Below, piece by piece: positions 5,282-10,874 of a DNA stretch of 10,874 nt. A program made the translations under genes and the position numbers. The notes beneath the pieces are model-generated. The model did not search any database. It had not been told where the DNA came from and was given only the letters and a program-made list of their open reading frames with translations. Each line of letters starts with the position of its first letter. Position 1 is the first letter of the stretch. This stretch comes from Microcaldota archaeon (GTDB lineage Archaea > Micrarchaeota > Micrarchaeia > Micrarchaeales > Micrarchaeaceae), in contig DAHXLV010000018.1 of assembly GCA_027365815.1 (NCBI GenBank), positions 1-10,874 of the forward strand. The letters run 5' to 3'.

Positions 5282-6535
5282 TCAGTCTATAGTTATGGAG
5301 TCGCCGACCTTCGGCGCCACGGCTGTGAAACCTTCGTCGCTAAGGTCGTTGGCCAGCGCCTTCGCGTTTTCCGGGCTTCCGTGCACGCAGACTACCGTGT
5401 TCGGCTCGCTCCTCTTTGCGTATTCGTGGAGGTCCGATTTATCCGCATGCGCGGAGAGATCGTGGAAGCTCACCGGGGTGGCTATCTTCGTCTTCGCTCC
5501 GTCAAGGGTTATGTAGCCGTGGTCCACAAGGGTCCTCCCGTTAGTACCTTCCACCTGGTATCCAGATAGGAATATGTGGGAGTTCTTGTTTAGCCTGGTT
5601 ATGTAGTCGAGGACTGGCCCGCCGTTGAGCATCCCTGCGGTAGTGACTATTACTGACGGCCCTTTGAGCGCTTCGCGCCTTGCGCCGTGCTCCTCTATCC
5701 ATGTCGTCTCGCTGACCGCGTTCTGCAGCACCTCCCTGTTCTTTATGAACTTGGGGTGGTTCATCACTATCATGGTGGCTTTCCTGGCCATGCCGTCTAT
5801 GTAGGTCGAAGGGGTGAGGCCGTTCTCGTAAAGTATAGATAGCACCTCCTGGCTCCTACCTACGGCGAAGACAGGGAGCAGGGCGTTGCCGCCGTTCTCC
5901 AGCGTCTCGTTTATCTTGTCCACCATATCCTTTATCACCTTCTTCCTGTCCGGGTGGTTGCTCTGCGAGTAAGTAGATTCCATTACCAGCACGTCGCTCT
6001 TGACCACCTCAGCGCCTGAGTGCAGCGTCTGCTCCTGAAGTTTGAAGTCCCCGGTGTAAACTACCCGCTTGTTGCCCTTGCCGTGGGGCTTCTCGACAAG
6101 CGTTATCGAGCTCCCGCTTATGTGGCCTGCGTCGTAGAGGGATATGTCGAAACCCCCGAGCCTAGCCTCCGTGTGGTAGTCAAGGCCTATATATCTGCTG
6201 AGCAGGTTCCTTATCTGCCGCTTGTGGAAATAAGCCTTCGTGTGCTGTTTCTTGGCTATGTTAAGCGCGTCTTCGAGGAGCAGCGTCGACAGGTCCATGG
6301 TTGGCATCGTCCCGAACGTCGGGATATTCATGTCGTTGTACACAGCCGCGGAGAAGCCGCTGTGGTCGAGGTGCGCATGGCTTATCACAAGCGCATCCAT
6401 CTTCGGCATGCCTACCGGGTATTCGGTCTTGTGGTCTACCTTTATGCCGAAATCGAGCATTATGGTCCTGTCGTCCTTCAGCATTATGGCGGATCGTCCA
6501 ACCTCCTGGGCGCCACCTAGGAATCTTAGCTGCAT
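5282..6535 (-). CDS. aCPSF2-like beta-CASP metallo-beta-lactamase ribonuclease
   Basis: 417 aa from the ATG at 6535. A TTG 12 nt further upstream would add four residues (MGHK) but is less likely, since MQLRFLGGAQEVGRSA is the usual compact N-terminus. Positions below are for the 421-aa form. The metallo-beta-lactamase core has D32, H57-A-H59-L-D61-H62, H142 (AGHISGS) and D167 (TGDF). Beta-CASP motifs are A at E190 (MESTYS), B at H367 (LSAHAD) and C at H389 (CVHG). The HAHLDH form is CPSF73-like rather than RNase J-like, and no KH domains precede it, so aCPSF2 fits better than aCPSF1. Two zinc ions are expected; the enzyme should cut or trim RNA in the cytoplasm (3'-end processing, termination or turnover). 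All catalytic motifs are intact. It diverges from the winged-helix operon and lies upstream of the transporter on the same strand. Confidence 0.9.
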   Translation of the reverse strand: MQLRFLGGAQEVGRSAIMLKDDRTIMLDFGIKVDHKTEYPVGMPKMDALVISHAHLDHSGFSAAVYNDMNIPTFGTMPTMDLSTLLLEDALNIAKKQHTKAYFHKRQIRNLLSRYIGLDYHTEARLGGFDISLYDAGHISGSSITLVEKPHGKGNKRVVYTGDFKLQEQTLHSGAEVVKSDVLVMESTYSQSNHPDRKKVIKDMVDKINETLENGGNALLPVFAVGRSQEVLSILYENGLTPSTYIDGMARKATMIVMNHPKFIKNREVLQNAVSETTWIEEHGARREALKGPSVIVTTAGMLNGGPVLDYITRLNKNSHIFLSGYQVEGTNGRTLVDHGYITLDGAKTKIATPVSFHDLSAHADKSDLHEYAKRSEPNTVVCVHGSPENAKALANDLSDEGFTAVAPKVGDSITID

Positions 6536-6583
6536 TTTATGCCCCAAAGCAAGAAATCGCGTTCTCTGCTCTCACTTTTCCGA

Positions 6584-6601
6584 GAATCTATATAAAGATT
6601 C
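6584..6601. promoter_or_regulatory. TATA box inside a perfect inverted repeat, shared divergent promoter
   Basis: GAATCT-ATATAA-AGATTC has perfect 6-base arms around a TATA core. The core reads CTATATAAAG on the plus strand and CTTTATATAG on the minus strand, so it could serve both directions. For the plus gene it predicts a start near 6618 and a leader of about 10 nt to the ATG at 6629. For the minus gene it predicts a start near 6567 and a leader of about 32 nt. It may also be an operator overlapping TBP binding. Confidence 0.55.
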
Positions 6602-6618
6602 GCATCCATATAAGCCTT

Positions 6619-6622
6619 GGAG
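6619..6622 (+). promoter_or_regulatory. Shine-Dalgarno GGAG deciding the winged-helix gene start
   Basis: GGAG lies 6 nt upstream of the ATG at 6629. If the in-frame TTG at 6617 were the start, this motif would be inside the coding sequence and the transcript predicted from the TATA box would begin at or after the start codon. Both points favour 6629. Confidence 0.55.
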
Positions 6623-6628
6623 CATTAC

Positions 6629-7351
6629 ATGGCCGACGAACCTAACTTCCTCGATCTTGCGGCGCTTAGCAGGATAACCCCTGACCTGGTAGTGGAGAAA
6701 TTCGGGAGCAGGATAAACTCGTCGTTCTTTGACGGGTCAAACATACTCGGCACTCTGAGGCTCAAGGGGCTCATAGACTTCACAGCCAACTTCCCGGGGC
6801 AGAGCATCATAACGGTAACAGACGTTGGGAAGCAGCTTCTGAAGGAGGCTGGCGACAAGTCGACCGCGCAGTTCGACAGCATAGACCTTGCGATACTGCA
6901 GCAGCTCCAGGCCGGCAAGAGGTCCTATATGGACATCGGTAACGCGGTTAACCTGAGGCCGAAGGACCTGGCGATGCACCTCTATAAGCTGAGCCAGCAA
7001 CAATACGCGGTTTACGAGATAAAGAATGGAGTACTGGACATAATGCTAACGGACAAGGGGCTGATGCAGGCGAAGGAGGGCATGCCGCGCACGGCCGTGC
7101 AGGCGCCCGCCCCCCAGCAGGATGCCGTGCAGCCTGTACAGCAGGCAGCGCCTGCTCCAGAAATGCAGGTGGCGCCTCCGCCAGGCGCGGAAGCGGGAGC
7201 GCAAGCTTCTGGAGGCATGTCGATCGAGGAGATAGAGAGCAGGATAAAGGGTTCTAAGCGATCAAGGAACATGAAACTGGCAGTGGTCGTGATAGTCCTG
7301 GTCGCCGCCGTAATCGTCGTGCTCTTCGGACGCGGCATAATACATTTCTGA
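6629..7351 (+). CDS. Tail-anchored membrane protein with tandem winged-helix domains
   Basis: 240 aa from the ATG at 6629. Two winged-helix-like units are visible: about 8-74 (ILGTLRLKGLIDF then a wing-like IITVTDVGKQLL) and about 82-150 (FDSIDLAILQQLQAGKRSYMDIG, then LRPKDLAMHLYKLSQQQYAV and a wing ending IMLTDKGLMQAKEG). A flexible linker rich in Ala, Pro and Gln (151-196) follows, then a short charged helix, a basic patch KGSKRSRNMK (207-216) and one transmembrane segment (about 217-233) at the C-terminus. Topology is probably N-domain in the cytosol. The fold suggests DNA binding from the membrane, as known for archaeal ArnR-type regulators, but I do not recognise the family and a protein-protein role is possible. 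First gene of an operon, 28 nt before the ACD beta subunit gene. Candidate autoregulator through the dyad at 6584-6601 (inference). Confidence 0.78.
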   Translation: MADEPNFLDLAALSRITPDLVVEKFGSRINSSFFDGSNILGTLRLKGLIDFTANFPGQSIITVTDVGKQLLKEAGDKSTAQFDSIDLAILQQLQAGKRSYMDIGNAVNLRPKDLAMHLYKLSQQQYAVYEIKNGVLDIMLTDKGLMQAKEGMPRTAVQAPAPQQDAVQPVQQAAPAPEMQVAPPPGAEAGAQASGGMSIEEIESRIKGSKRSRNMKLAVVVIVLVAAVIVVLFGRGIIHF

Positions 7352-7379
7352 ACCGCACTGCGCGGATGGGTTGAATTAC

Positions 7380-7994
7380 ATGCTTGTGGACTACTATAAG
7401 GCAAGGAGCATCCTTGACAGGTACAAGATAAAGAGCATAAGGAGCGAATACGTGGGCAGCGCAGACGATGCGGTGGGTTTCCTCCGCGAGAACAAATCGA
7501 TAGTCATGAAGGTGCTGTCGCAGAAGGCGCTGCACAAATCTAGGAGCGGCCTTGTTGCCGTAGGGCTTGAGAGCGAAGCGGACGTACGGAAGACGTTCGC
7601 TGGGCTGCAGAAGAAGGCGGCCAGGCTCAAGCCGTACAAAATGATAGCGCAGCGGATGGTGCCGCGCGGGATTGAGATAATAATAGGGGGAAACGTAGAC
7701 CCGCAGTTCGGGAGGATGATACTGCTCGGGCTAGGGGGCGTATACGTAGAGGCATTCAAGGATTTCGCGCTGAGGGTCTGCCCGATAACAAGGCGCGATG
7801 CCGCTTCCATGATAGACCAGCTCAGGTCGAAGAGCGTAATTGCGCCTGACAGCAGATCCACGGAGATGATAATAGGGCTCCTCCTCAAAGCGTCTAAGAT
7901 GTTTGAGGAGAGCGGCTTGGCAGAGTTTGATTTGAACCCGGTGATGCTCCATGACGGCACTTACGATGCGGTGGACCTTAGGATGATCAAGTGA
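7380..7994 (+). CDS. acdB: ADP-forming acetyl/acyl-CoA synthetase, beta subunit (ATP-grasp)
   Basis: 204 aa from the ATG at 7380; an in-frame TTG at 7371 would add NYM-type residues, but the GGGTTGA preceding the ATG looks like a weak Shine-Dalgarno. Domain: ATP-grasp of the ACD family. Visible: ILDRYKIKSIRSE at the start, IVMKVLSQKALHKSRSGL with H52 at the place of the beta phosphohistidine, EIIIGGNVDPQFGRMILLGL (99-118) followed by GGVYVEAFKDFALRV, and a C-terminal EFDLNPVMLHDGTYDAVD. With the alpha subunit it converts acyl-CoA + ADP + Pi to acid + CoA + ATP in the cytosol. Separate beta and alpha genes resemble the Pyrococcus arrangement. The segment where relatives have G-x-RG is divergent (APDSRSTE, about 155-162). 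The alpha gene starts 4 nt after this stop, so the two are translated from one mRNA. Confidence 0.9.
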   Translation: MLVDYYKARSILDRYKIKSIRSEYVGSADDAVGFLRENKSIVMKVLSQKALHKSRSGLVAVGLESEADVRKTFAGLQKKAARLKPYKMIAQRMVPRGIEIIIGGNVDPQFGRMILLGLGGVYVEAFKDFALRVCPITRRDAASMIDQLRSKSVIAPDSRSTEMIIGLLLKASKMFEESGLAEFDLNPVMLHDGTYDAVDLRMIK

Positions 7995-7998
7995 TTCA

Positions 7999-9396
7999 TT
8001 GGCGGGAAAAAACAAGTATGCCGATCTGACGCCGATAATGCAGCCGAAGAGCGTGGCTGTGATAGGGGCTTCCGACAAGCCGGGCAAGGTAGGAACTGCA
8101 ATCCTGCAGAATTACCTTGACGTTGGTTTCCAAGGCGAGATATACCCAGTCAATATAGCCGGCTACGACAAGATAATGGGGCTCAAGGCATACAGGAGCA
8201 TACTTGATGTAAAAAGGCCCGTTGACCTCGCCGTGATTGCCGTGCCTGCGGAGGTTTCCGTAAAGGTGCTCGCCGAATGCGGGAAGGCGAAGGCAAAAGG
8301 CGTTGTGGTCGTGACCAGCGGCTTTGCGGAGGTCGGGAACGTGAAGCTGCAGGAGCAGCTTGCGGCAACCGCAAGGAGATACAGCCTGCCGGTCATAGGG
8401 CCTAACTGCCTCGGCGTGATGGACACAAGATCCAGAAACGACACCCTGTTCCTGCCGACATCCAAGATAGCCAGGCCGAAGGTCGGAGGCGTCAGCTTCG
8501 TCTCGCAGAGCGGCTCTGTGGGAAGTTCCACGCTCGACCTGATAAGCGATGCCGGATTCGGTCTTTCGAAGTTCATATCCTATGGGAACGCGGCGGTGGT
8601 GGACGAGGTCGACATACTGAATTACCTTGCGCATGACGACGACACCAAGGTGATAGTTTTCTACATAGAGGGGGCCAGGAGGGGCAGGGAGCTCATTGAA
8701 GTGGCTAAGAAAGCCACCAGGCTGAAGCCGGTGATAATCATCAAGGGCGGCGTTACGCCCATGGGGGCTGGCGCGGCGCACTCGCACACAGCGTCTCTCG
8801 CCGGGAGCGGCGAAGCGTACAAGTCGGTTTTCAGGCAGTTCGGCTTCATCACCGCCGAGACGCTTGAGGACCTAACCTACTTCGCCAAGATATTCGACAC
8901 TCAGCAGCTCGTTACCGGCAAAAGAATCGCGATCCTGACCAACGGCGGCGGGCACGGCGTCATTGCCACGGACGCGCTCTACAATGCAGGGCTTCAGATG
9001 GCATCGCTTTCGAAAGAGACTGAGAGAACGTTGAGGAAGGGCATGCCGCCTATAGTCAACATAAGGCTCCCGCTCGACATAGGCGGCGACGCCGACTCTG
9101 CAAGGTTCTCTGCTGCGCTGGACGCGCTGAGCCATGACAGCAACATAGATGCCATACTCTCCATCGTGCTCTTCCAGACCCCCGGGGCTGACGAGAGCGT
9201 CGCGGATTCGATCATAAACCTGGCGTCAAAGAAGCTGAAGCCGCTGGTGGTGATGAGCGCAGGCAGCGAATACACCCAGTCGCATGTCAGGCTCATGGAG
9301 GAGGCCGGGATCCCGGTGTATGATTCCCCGGACGTCGCAGCAAGGGCCCTGAAGGCGCTGATAGATTACTCGCGGTACAAGAAAGGGATATTATGA
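7999..9396 (+). CDS. acdA: ADP-forming acetyl/acyl-CoA synthetase, alpha subunit
   Basis: 465 aa, matching separate ACD alpha subunits of about 460 aa. Domain order: CoA-binding Rossmann domain (PKSVAVIGASDKPGKVGTAI, about 16-35; VIGPNCLGVMD 132-142), succinyl-CoA-ligase-like domain (VSFVSQSGSVGSS 165-177; KFISYGNAAVVDEVD 191-205; YIEG with E224), and a third ligase-like domain from about residue 300 (IAILTNGGGHGV). H263 in HSHTASLAGS is the conserved phosphohistidine that carries phosphate between the alpha site and the beta ATP-grasp site. The usual NPxD after the third-domain start reads LPLD (357-360), a substitution at the first position. The start is TTG at 7999; GTGAT (7991-7995), partly overlapping the beta stop, may serve as Shine-Dalgarno. 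The first ATG in frame (codon 14) would cut off the N-terminal helix. Its end overlaps the aminotransferase start as ATGA. Substrate range is not readable. Confidence 0.93.
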   Translation: MAGKNKYADLTPIMQPKSVAVIGASDKPGKVGTAILQNYLDVGFQGEIYPVNIAGYDKIMGLKAYRSILDVKRPVDLAVIAVPAEVSVKVLAECGKAKAKGVVVVTSGFAEVGNVKLQEQLAATARRYSLPVIGPNCLGVMDTRSRNDTLFLPTSKIARPKVGGVSFVSQSGSVGSSTLDLISDAGFGLSKFISYGNAAVVDEVDILNYLAHDDDTKVIVFYIEGARRGRELIEVAKKATRLKPVIIIKGGVTPMGAGAAHSHTASLAGSGEAYKSVFRQFGFITAETLEDLTYFAKIFDTQQLVTGKRIAILTNGGGHGVIATDALYNAGLQMASLSKETERTLRKGMPPIVNIRLPLDIGGDADSARFSAALDALSHDSNIDAILSIVLFQTPGADESVADSIINLASKKLKPLVVMSAGSEYTQSHVRLMEEAGIPVYDSPDVAARALKALIDYSRYKKGIL

Positions 9397-10709
9397 CGAT
9401 AAGGATAACCAAGCGCGTAAGGGATGCGATAGCTAAAGACAAAAAAGTAATGTACACGTCGACGCGGGAGCACTACCCGTTCGTGGTCGATAGGGGGGCG
9501 GGGGATTACGCGTGGGACATAGCAGGCAACAGGTACATAGACTTCTCTAGCTTCATAAGCACCTACAACCTCGGCGTTAACGGCACCGCGGAGGTCAGGC
9601 ATGCGGTAAAGAGCCAGGTGGACAAGCTGATGCACGCTGCGTTCCTGGACTATTATGCGGAGCTCCCAGTAAGGTTCGCGGAAAACATACTTAGCATGAT
9701 GCCGCGCGGCTTCGGCAGGGTGTTCTTCTCGAACTCCGGCACAGAGGCCAACGAGGACGCGATAAAGCTCGCACGGCTGTTCACCAAAAGGAGCTACATA
9801 ATAGGGTTCTACGGAGGATTCCACGGCAGGAGCCTGGGATCGCTCGGATTGACTGCGACAAGCACTGCGCACAGGGAGCATTTCGGCCCGTTCCCCAGCG
9901 TGGTGCACGCGCTTTATCCTTACACTTACAGGTGCCCGTTCGGGACCGACGACCCGGAGGAGTGCAGCAAGGCATGCATAGACCACATCGAGAGGAACAT
10001 ACTAGGCAAGGAGTACTCGCCGAAAGAGGTTGCTGCGATATTCGTCGAGCCTGTCCAGGGCGAAGGCGGTTACATCGTGCCTCCAAGGTCGTTCATAAAG
10101 GAGCTGAGGCGTATCGCGGACGAGAACGACATCTTGCTTGTCGCCGATGAGGTACAGTCCGGGTACATGCGCACAGGAAAATTCCTTGCGATGGAGAATT
10201 TCGGAGTCACTGCGGACATATACACGATGGCGAAGGCCATTGGTGGCGGATTCCCCGTTGGAGTCACGGTTGGGAAAAGCTCGCTTGGAGACACTCCACC
10301 CGGATCCCACGCAGGCACGTTCGGGGGCAACCTGGTGGCGATGGCGGCCGGGAACGCGGCCCTGGGCCACCTGAAAAGGAACAGGAGGAAGCTTGAGTCG
10401 ATGGTGAAGGAGAGGAACAGGTATATAATGAAAAGGCTGAACAGGATGAAGGAGGCGTACGAGATTGTCGGCGACGTGCGTGGGCTGGGCTTGATGCTCG
10501 CGGTCGAGTTTGTCAAGAGCAAGAGGACGAAGACGCCGGCCGTGAAGGAACGCGACGCGATACTTGAAGGCTGCTTCAACAACGGGCTTCTTGCGCTGCC
10601 GTGCGGCGCCTCCACCGCTAGGATAATACCGCCGATAACGATGTCTATGGCAAATATACGAAAGGGCATGGACATATTGGATGATTCGATAAGGAAAACC
10701 TGCCGGTGA
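9393..10709 (+). CDS. Class III PLP-dependent aminotransferase (ornithine/4-aminobutyrate type)
   Basis: 438 aa, usual length for fold-type I class III enzymes. Visible: YPFVVDRGAGDYAWDIAGNR (28-47) with YIDF following, NSGTEANEDAIKLAR (114-128) with the phosphate-binding SGT, GFYGGFHGRSLGSLGLTA (138-155), EPVQGEGG (219-226), DEVQSGYMRTGKF (252-264) where D252 contacts the pyridine nitrogen, TMAKAIGGGFPVG with Schiff-base lysine K281, and TFGGN (309-313). R410 is a candidate substrate-carboxylate residue. The best remembered resemblance is to Thermococcales enzymes annotated as 4-aminobutyrate or ornithine aminotransferases; some of that clade are amino-acid racemases, so the substrate is open. 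Start ATG overlaps the alpha-subunit stop (ATGA), with GGGAT upstream. Context suggests a feed into acyl-CoA and ACD-driven ATP formation. Confidence 0.92.
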   Translation: MTIRITKRVRDAIAKDKKVMYTSTREHYPFVVDRGAGDYAWDIAGNRYIDFSSFISTYNLGVNGTAEVRHAVKSQVDKLMHAAFLDYYAELPVRFAENILSMMPRGFGRVFFSNSGTEANEDAIKLARLFTKRSYIIGFYGGFHGRSLGSLGLTATSTAHREHFGPFPSVVHALYPYTYRCPFGTDDPEECSKACIDHIERNILGKEYSPKEVAAIFVEPVQGEGGYIVPPRSFIKELRRIADENDILLVADEVQSGYMRTGKFLAMENFGVTADIYTMAKAIGGGFPVGVTVGKSSLGDTPPGSHAGTFGGNLVAMAAGNAALGHLKRNRRKLESMVKERNRYIMKRLNRMKEAYEIVGDVRGLGLMLAVEFVKSKRTKTPAVKERDAILEGCFNNGLLALPCGASTARIIPPITMSMANIRKGMDILDDSIRKTCR

Positions 10710-10719
10710 GGCTGCCGGA

Positions 10720-10755
10720 GGCTTGTTGAGCAGGCATGGTTTTTTCAACAAAGCC
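10720..10755 (+). terminator. Hairpin after the operon, with T6 in the loop
   Basis: TTGTTGA (10723-10729) pairs perfectly with TCAACAA (10745-10751), and GGC/GCC extend the stem past one bulged A. The loop ends in an oligo-T tract (10740-10745, its last T starting the 3' arm). It begins 11 nt after the aminotransferase stop. The T tract could terminate transcription in archaeal fashion; the stem could protect or mark the 3' end. Confidence 0.45.
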
Positions 10756-10765
10756 GCGGCCAAGC

Positions 10766-10783
10766 AAACCTTTTAATAGGTTT
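10766..10783 (+). promoter_or_regulatory. TATA-like element inside inverted repeat AAACC-TTTTAATA-GGTTT
   Basis: Perfect 5-base arms flank TTTTAATA, the best TATA candidate ahead of the gene starting at 10851. A start near 10800 would give a leader of about 50 nt. The geometry (TATA core between perfect arms) repeats that seen at 6584-6601. TAATATTG at 10791-10798 is an alternative TATA that would give a shorter leader. Confidence 0.42.
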
Positions 10784-10811
10784 TAGACCCTAATATTGTT
10801 GCTTAGGTCTA
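10784..10811 (+). promoter_or_regulatory. Inverted repeat / potential leader hairpin before the last gene
   Basis: TAGACC (10784-10789) pairs perfectly with GGTCTA (10806-10811). Past one bulged C, TAA pairs with TTA, leaving a 9-nt loop. It lies at or just after the predicted transcription start of the next gene and could be an operator or the start of a structured leader. Confidence 0.38.
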
Positions 10812-10840
10812 TTTGTTCGCGGTGCGGCGCATCGCGATAA

Positions 10841-10845
10841 GGAGG
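10841..10845 (+). promoter_or_regulatory. Strong Shine-Dalgarno GGAGG
   Basis: GGAGG with a 5-nt spacer precedes the ATG at 10851. It is the strongest ribosome-binding site in the window, in line with a highly translated gene downstream. Confidence 0.7.
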
Positions 10846-10850
10846 ATCAA

Positions 10851-10874
10851 ATGGCTAATGTATTCGACGTTAAA
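10851..10874 (+). CDS. Start of a gene (8 codons), possibly ribosomal protein S19e
   Basis: The window ends after MANVFDVK. Archaeal S19e proteins typically begin M-x-T/N-V-Y/F-D-V-P/K, followed by a residue pair leading into LI-x-x-VA-x-x-LK, so the prefix is compatible. Eight residues cannot prove it. The strong Shine-Dalgarno and own promoter region fit a ribosomal gene. That a gene starts here is well supported; its identity is a guess. Confidence 0.5.

Noticed and set aside
5282..6535. Archaeal RNase J or aCPSF1
   Set aside because: The metal motif is HAHLDH (CPSF type), not the HGHEDH usual in RNase J, and no N-terminal KH domains are present as in aCPSF1.
6606..6614. Second TATA-like sequence (CCATATAAG) before the winged-helix gene
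   Set aside because: Only about 20 nt from the ATG at 6629, so transcription would begin inside the coding sequence; the TATA at 6589-6596 is better placed.
7112..7206. Possible tandem repeat in the Ala/Pro/Gln-rich stretch of the winged-helix protein
   Set aside because: Compositional bias only; no regular unit repeats at the DNA or protein level.
7996..8787. Minus-strand open frame (about 263 codons) opposite the ACD alpha gene
   Set aside because: Antisense shadow of a gene with clear domains; composition is atypical and there is no promoter or Shine-Dalgarno.
10002..10763. Minus-strand open frame opposite the aminotransferase 3' half
   Set aside because: Overlaps the PLP-binding half of a complete class III enzyme on the plus strand and matches no family.

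Overview
The window is archaeal. Evidence: an RPA-type OB-fold protein, a CDC48-like double AAA+ protein, an archaeal CPSF2-type beta-CASP nuclease, a split ADP-forming acyl-CoA synthetase, a tRNA-Tyr with C1:G72 and a short intron after position 37, TATA boxes about 25-30 nt ahead of likely transcription starts, and heavy AGG/AGA and ATA codon use. The lineage is not settled by sequence alone. The tight packing and gene mix would fit a small-genome archaeon such as a DPANN/Micrarchaeota-like or Thermoplasmata-related organism, but this is a low-confidence guess.

Layout. Positions 1-650 (+): 3' part of an RPA-like single-stranded DNA-binding protein. It converges on a minus-strand gene (647-3418) for a membrane-anchored double AAA+ ATPase, and both stop codons sit in one CTAG. 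Positions 3419-3535: divergent promoter region with a TATA-centred dyad. Positions 3536-4158 (+): tRNA-Tyr (16-nt intron), HIT-family protein, tRNA-Asp, packed with 11-nt and 4-nt gaps and closed by a T6 run, so probably one tRNA-mRNA-tRNA transcript. Positions 4168-5196 (-): NiCoT-type Ni2+/Co2+ transporter, preceded by an 85-nt gap with two potential hairpins. Positions 5282-6535 (-): aCPSF2-like ribonuclease. Positions 6536-6628: compact divergent promoter whose TATA box lies inside a perfect inverted repeat. Positions 6629-10709 (+): a four-gene operon encoding a tail-anchored tandem winged-helix protein, the beta and alpha subunits of ADP-forming acyl-CoA synthetase, and a class III PLP aminotransferase. 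Positions 10710-10850: a hairpin after the operon, then another TATA nested in an inverted repeat, a second hairpin, a strong Shine-Dalgarno and the first 8 codons of a new gene, possibly ribosomal protein S19e.

How the genes work together. The aminotransferase and ACD subunits suggest amino-acid or amine fermentation with substrate-level ATP formation: transamination, conversion to an acyl-CoA by an oxidoreductase not in this window, then ACD releasing the acid and making ATP. The winged-helix membrane protein leading that operon is a candidate regulator. The least ordinary items are the 10-TM double-AAA ATPase whose second ring lacks the canonical pore loop, the tRNA-HIT-tRNA unit, the tail-anchored winged-helix protein, and the repeated nesting of TATA boxes inside inverted repeats. 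I saw no CRISPR array, insertion sequence, integrase or phage gene.
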